The notes below the pieces were generated by a model. It made no database searches, had not been told where the DNA came from, and saw only the letters and a list, made by a program, of their open reading frames with translations. A program made the position numbers and the translations under genes. From an uncultured Lachnospiraceae bacterium (lineage in GTDB: Bacteria; Bacillota; Clostridia; Lachnospirales; Lachnospiraceae), in the NCBI GenBank assembly GCA_910578115.1, contig CAJTPO010000002.1, forward strand, positions 144,541 through 208,540: a stretch of 64,000 nt of DNA, read 5' to 3'. The first letter of the stretch is position 1. Every line of letters starts with the position of its first letter. Positions 62,015-64,000 of this stretch are shown one piece after another.

Positions 62015-63643
62015 ATGAAAAGAATTTTATCGGTCTTTATAAATCGAGATAACGCCGTGCGGATCATGGTGACGGCATTGTTTGCGGCATCTTCCCAGCC
62101 GCTGATCGCATGGAGCATGGCCGGACTCTCAGGAGCATTTCTGGACAGTGAATTGAGTTATGAGGCGTTGTTCAGAAATATACTGATCCTGTTATGCGCA
62201 TTGTTTATTGCCTGGTTTGCAGATAATATCAAGGCAAATCTGTTACTGGACAGTGAGTTTGAATTGCGCAGGCAGGTCTTTGACAGTATTTACGCCATGC
62301 CTATTGATGAGTTTGAGAAAAAAGACAGCGGGGCGTATTACAATCAGATCGGGCGTGATACGCAGATCCTGTCCAGGGAACTTTTTGAGGGTACGCTGAA
62401 AGTGATCGTGAACGGCCTTAGTATCGGTCTGATAGCAGTGCTGCTGCTATATTGCCACTGGATGAGTTTTCTGATCATCCTTATTTTTTTGCTGCCTTTG
62501 ACTGTTAACAATCTGCTGATGCCGCAGAAGATCGCTGCCTGCCAGGAACGGTCAATGAACACGCTGGTGGGGATGACGGTTAAGATCAAAGACCTGCTGA
62601 GCGGGTTTTTTACTGCCCGTTTCCAGGAAGGGGAGAAGCAGGTTTCCGAGAGTATGCATACGCACTTTGCAGCGGCAGCGGATGCGGAGAAACAGATCAT
62701 GAAATTGTCTAACCTGAGCGGGCTTATCGCGAATGCCAGTGTAACGCTTTCGCAGTTTTCCGGGCTGTTTGTTGCCTTTTATCTCATGCGTTTGGGTAAG
62801 ATTGACTTCCAGCAATTCGTATTGATCTTTCAGCTGGGGATGATAGTCAGTAATCCGGTGGTCAGTTTGATCAATGCGGTCATTTCCATCCGCTCTTCGC
62901 GTCCCTATATTGAGAATACGGAGAAGATCCTGGCAGGACATAAACACCGGGAAGATTTCCGGCTGGAGAAGGTGTGCAGTATAAAACTTGACGATGTATC
63001 ATTTGTTTATCCTGAAAAGCAGCGCTGTGTTTTAAGTCATTTTAATTATTGCTTTGAGCAGGGCAGGAAATATCTGATCATTGGAGAAAGCGGCAGCGGC
63101 AAGACCACCTTGATCAAACTTTTGCTGGGGACGCTGCATCCCGGTTCCGGTCACATATATTATGACAGGATTGACCAACAGGAGCTTTCCCCTTCTGAAA
63201 TTTACCATCATTCGGCGGTGGTGCCGCAGCAGGTTTATATTTTCGACGATACGATCAGGCGTAATCTTGATCTGAAGGGAACCTGTACGGATGAAGAACT
63301 GCTTGCGATAATCAGCAAAGTAAAACTCGACAGGTTTTTCGCCGCAAACGGATATACGCTTGATACACAGATCAGCAACGAGACCCTGCAGGTTTCCGGA
63401 GGCGAAAAGGCCCGGATCGGTCTGGCCAGAAGTTTGACGCTTCATAAGAGTATTGTCATTTATGATGAGGTGCTTTCCGGACTCGACCCGCAGAATGCAG
63501 AACTGATCGAGGATCTGCTCCTTGCGGACAATGAAAGGATCGTGATCCATATCGCACATAATTCATCGCCCGGCTACCAGGACAGATATGATGCTGTCGT
63601 GCGGCTTGCGATTCAAAGTGATTCGGAAGAGCAGATAGAATAG
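62015..63643 (+). CDS. ABC exporter (fused membrane and ATPase domains)
   Basis: 542 residues. Six-helix type I ABC membrane domain (about 15-300) and ATPase domain: Walker A GESGSGKTT (near 365), Q-loop VVPQQVYIFDD, signature VSGGEKARIGLARS, Walker B SIVIYDE. Half-transporter that should form dimers; peptide or bacteriocin-type export is likely but the substrate is unknown. No partner gene or peptidase domain nearby, so it appears to be an orphan. The ribosome site is poor. Confidence 0.88.
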   Translation: MKRILSVFINRDNAVRIMVTALFAASSQPLIAWSMAGLSGAFLDSELSYEALFRNILILLCALFIAWFADNIKANLLLDSEFELRRQVFDSIYAMPIDEFEKKDSGAYYNQIGRDTQILSRELFEGTLKVIVNGLSIGLIAVLLLYCHWMSFLIILIFLLPLTVNNLLMPQKIAACQERSMNTLVGMTVKIKDLLSGFFTARFQEGEKQVSESMHTHFAAAADAEKQIMKLSNLSGLIANASVTLSQFSGLFVAFYLMRLGKIDFQQFVLIFQLGMIVSNPVVSLINAVISIRSSRPYIENTEKILAGHKHREDFRLEKVCSIKLDDVSFVYPEKQRCVLSHFNYCFEQGRKYLIIGESGSGKTTLIKLLLGTLHPGSGHIYYDRIDQQELSPSEIYHHSAVVPQQVYIFDDTIRRNLDLKGTCTDEELLAIISKVKLDRFFAANGYTLDTQISNETLQVSGGEKARIGLARSLTLHKSIVIYDEVLSGLDPQNAELIEDLLLADNERIVIHIAHNSSPGYQDRYDAVVRLAIQSDSEEQIE

Positions 63644-63689
63644 TGACTGAGGGTTTGTCAAGTTAAATGTGTAAGTTTTTTTATTTTTT

Positions 63690-63719
63690 ATCAGCGGTTG
63701 TATACAGCCGCTGATTTTT
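63690..63719 (+). terminator. terminator of the ABC exporter
   Basis: ATCAGCGG/CCGCTGAT with a self-complementary TGTATACA core and five T. Confidence 0.9.
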
Positions 63720-63845
63720 GTGTGAAATATCATTTTAGATCAATCCCGGAAACCGTTGTCAAGAGAACCGTGGAATAATGGGGCAGGGGCCCTGTTATGC
63801 CGCGAAAGTCTCTTGACATAAGGCTCTCAGAACATCCTTATCCTT

Positions 63846-63953
63846 CGGAAAAGGGGCTTCCCTTTTCCGCGCTTCCGGCATGGACGGGTCTGGGCAGAGC
63901 CCGGCAAGCGGGTCAAGGGACTGGTCCCTTGCGGGTCCTTAGGGCAGAGCCCT
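63846..63953. repeat. row of four GC-rich hairpins
   Basis: CGGAAAAGGG/CCCTTTTCCG (63846-63869), CTGGGC-AGA-GCCCGG (63890-63904), CAAGGGAC-TG-GTCCCTTG (63914-63931), AGGGC-AGA-GCCCT (63941-63953). No coding frame. Looks like a dispersed REP-type repeat. The remaining bases to 64000 hold nothing supported. Confidence 0.5.
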
Positions 63954-64000
63954 GAGACCTCAGCATTCATAGCACTTGTAATCATATCTTCTATATCATC

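Noticed and set aside
61837..62052. ORF of 71 residues with a hydrophobic end overlapping the ABC exporter start
   Set aside because: Its first half lies in the decayed nuclease-like gene, it has no ribosome site and it overlaps a confident gene. A fragment of a lost membrane protein is possible but not supportable.

Overview
The window looks like a chromosomal segment from a Gram-positive gut anaerobe of the Lachnospiraceae/Clostridia. Pointers are a pyruvate formate-lyase operon, an F-type ATP synthase with a sodium-type c subunit, glgC-glgD, spoVG, mecA, a DnaD/DnaI-type replication pair, strong AGGAGG ribosome sites and very large secreted repeat proteins. This assignment is inference from gene content; no rRNA or other marker is present.

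Layout. 1-3342: pfl operon on the minus strand, with the lyase split into a core (pflB), a small Cys protein and a separate glycyl-radical subunit (grcA type), followed by pflA, which runs off the window. 3469-17100: a surface-protein locus with two giant secreted proteins (CAP + DUF285 repeats; RCC1 repeats) that share a C-terminal module ending FLWWWRK. Two decayed copies of that 3' end, a GNAT/small-protein pair and a DUF1858 redox protein lie between them. A run of nine G sits inside the predicted promoter of the second giant gene. 17136-18009: mecA. 18202-18916: gene-free stretch with two candidate structured RNAs and a large 5' hairpin. 18948-24826: cell-wall enzymes (GH18, CwlD-type amidase, SleB-type hydrolase) with a Sua5-type enzyme, rpiB and a DUF402 protein. 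25001-32438: complete ATP synthase operon. 32483-41443: a third surface protein, a methyltransferase, a large membrane-anchored protein with a dead C39-like domain, a HAD phosphatase and a membrane-linked HTH regulator. 41672-42353: queT with a preQ1-I riboswitch. 42252-48541: a 6.3-kb AT-rich integrated element (HTH repressor, zinc protein, AAA ATPase, Xis, Int) whose ends fall in preQ1-I aptamer sequence. 48694-48990: a type I toxin/antisense RNA module. 48999-54015: prs, DnaI-like, DnaD-like and murC, with a DnaA-box cluster. 54326-56906: glgC-glgD behind an attenuator-like leader. 57087-59759: spoVG, a broken Phd/PIN toxin-antitoxin remnant, and a BlaI/BlaR1 pair. 60072-63643: an unknown gene under a consensus promoter with a palindromic operator, a decayed AAA-ATPase/PD-(D/E)XK gene and an ABC exporter. 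The right edge carries a series of GC-rich hairpins.

Most notable: (1) the element has separated queT's original promoter and aptamer from the gene and supplies its own promoter and a covarying aptamer in their place; (2) the split PFL with an unrecognised small Cys protein; (3) the G9 tract between -35 and -10 of a giant surface-protein gene; (4) a new-looking type I toxin-antitoxin locus. All are read from sequence alone and none was tested by database search.
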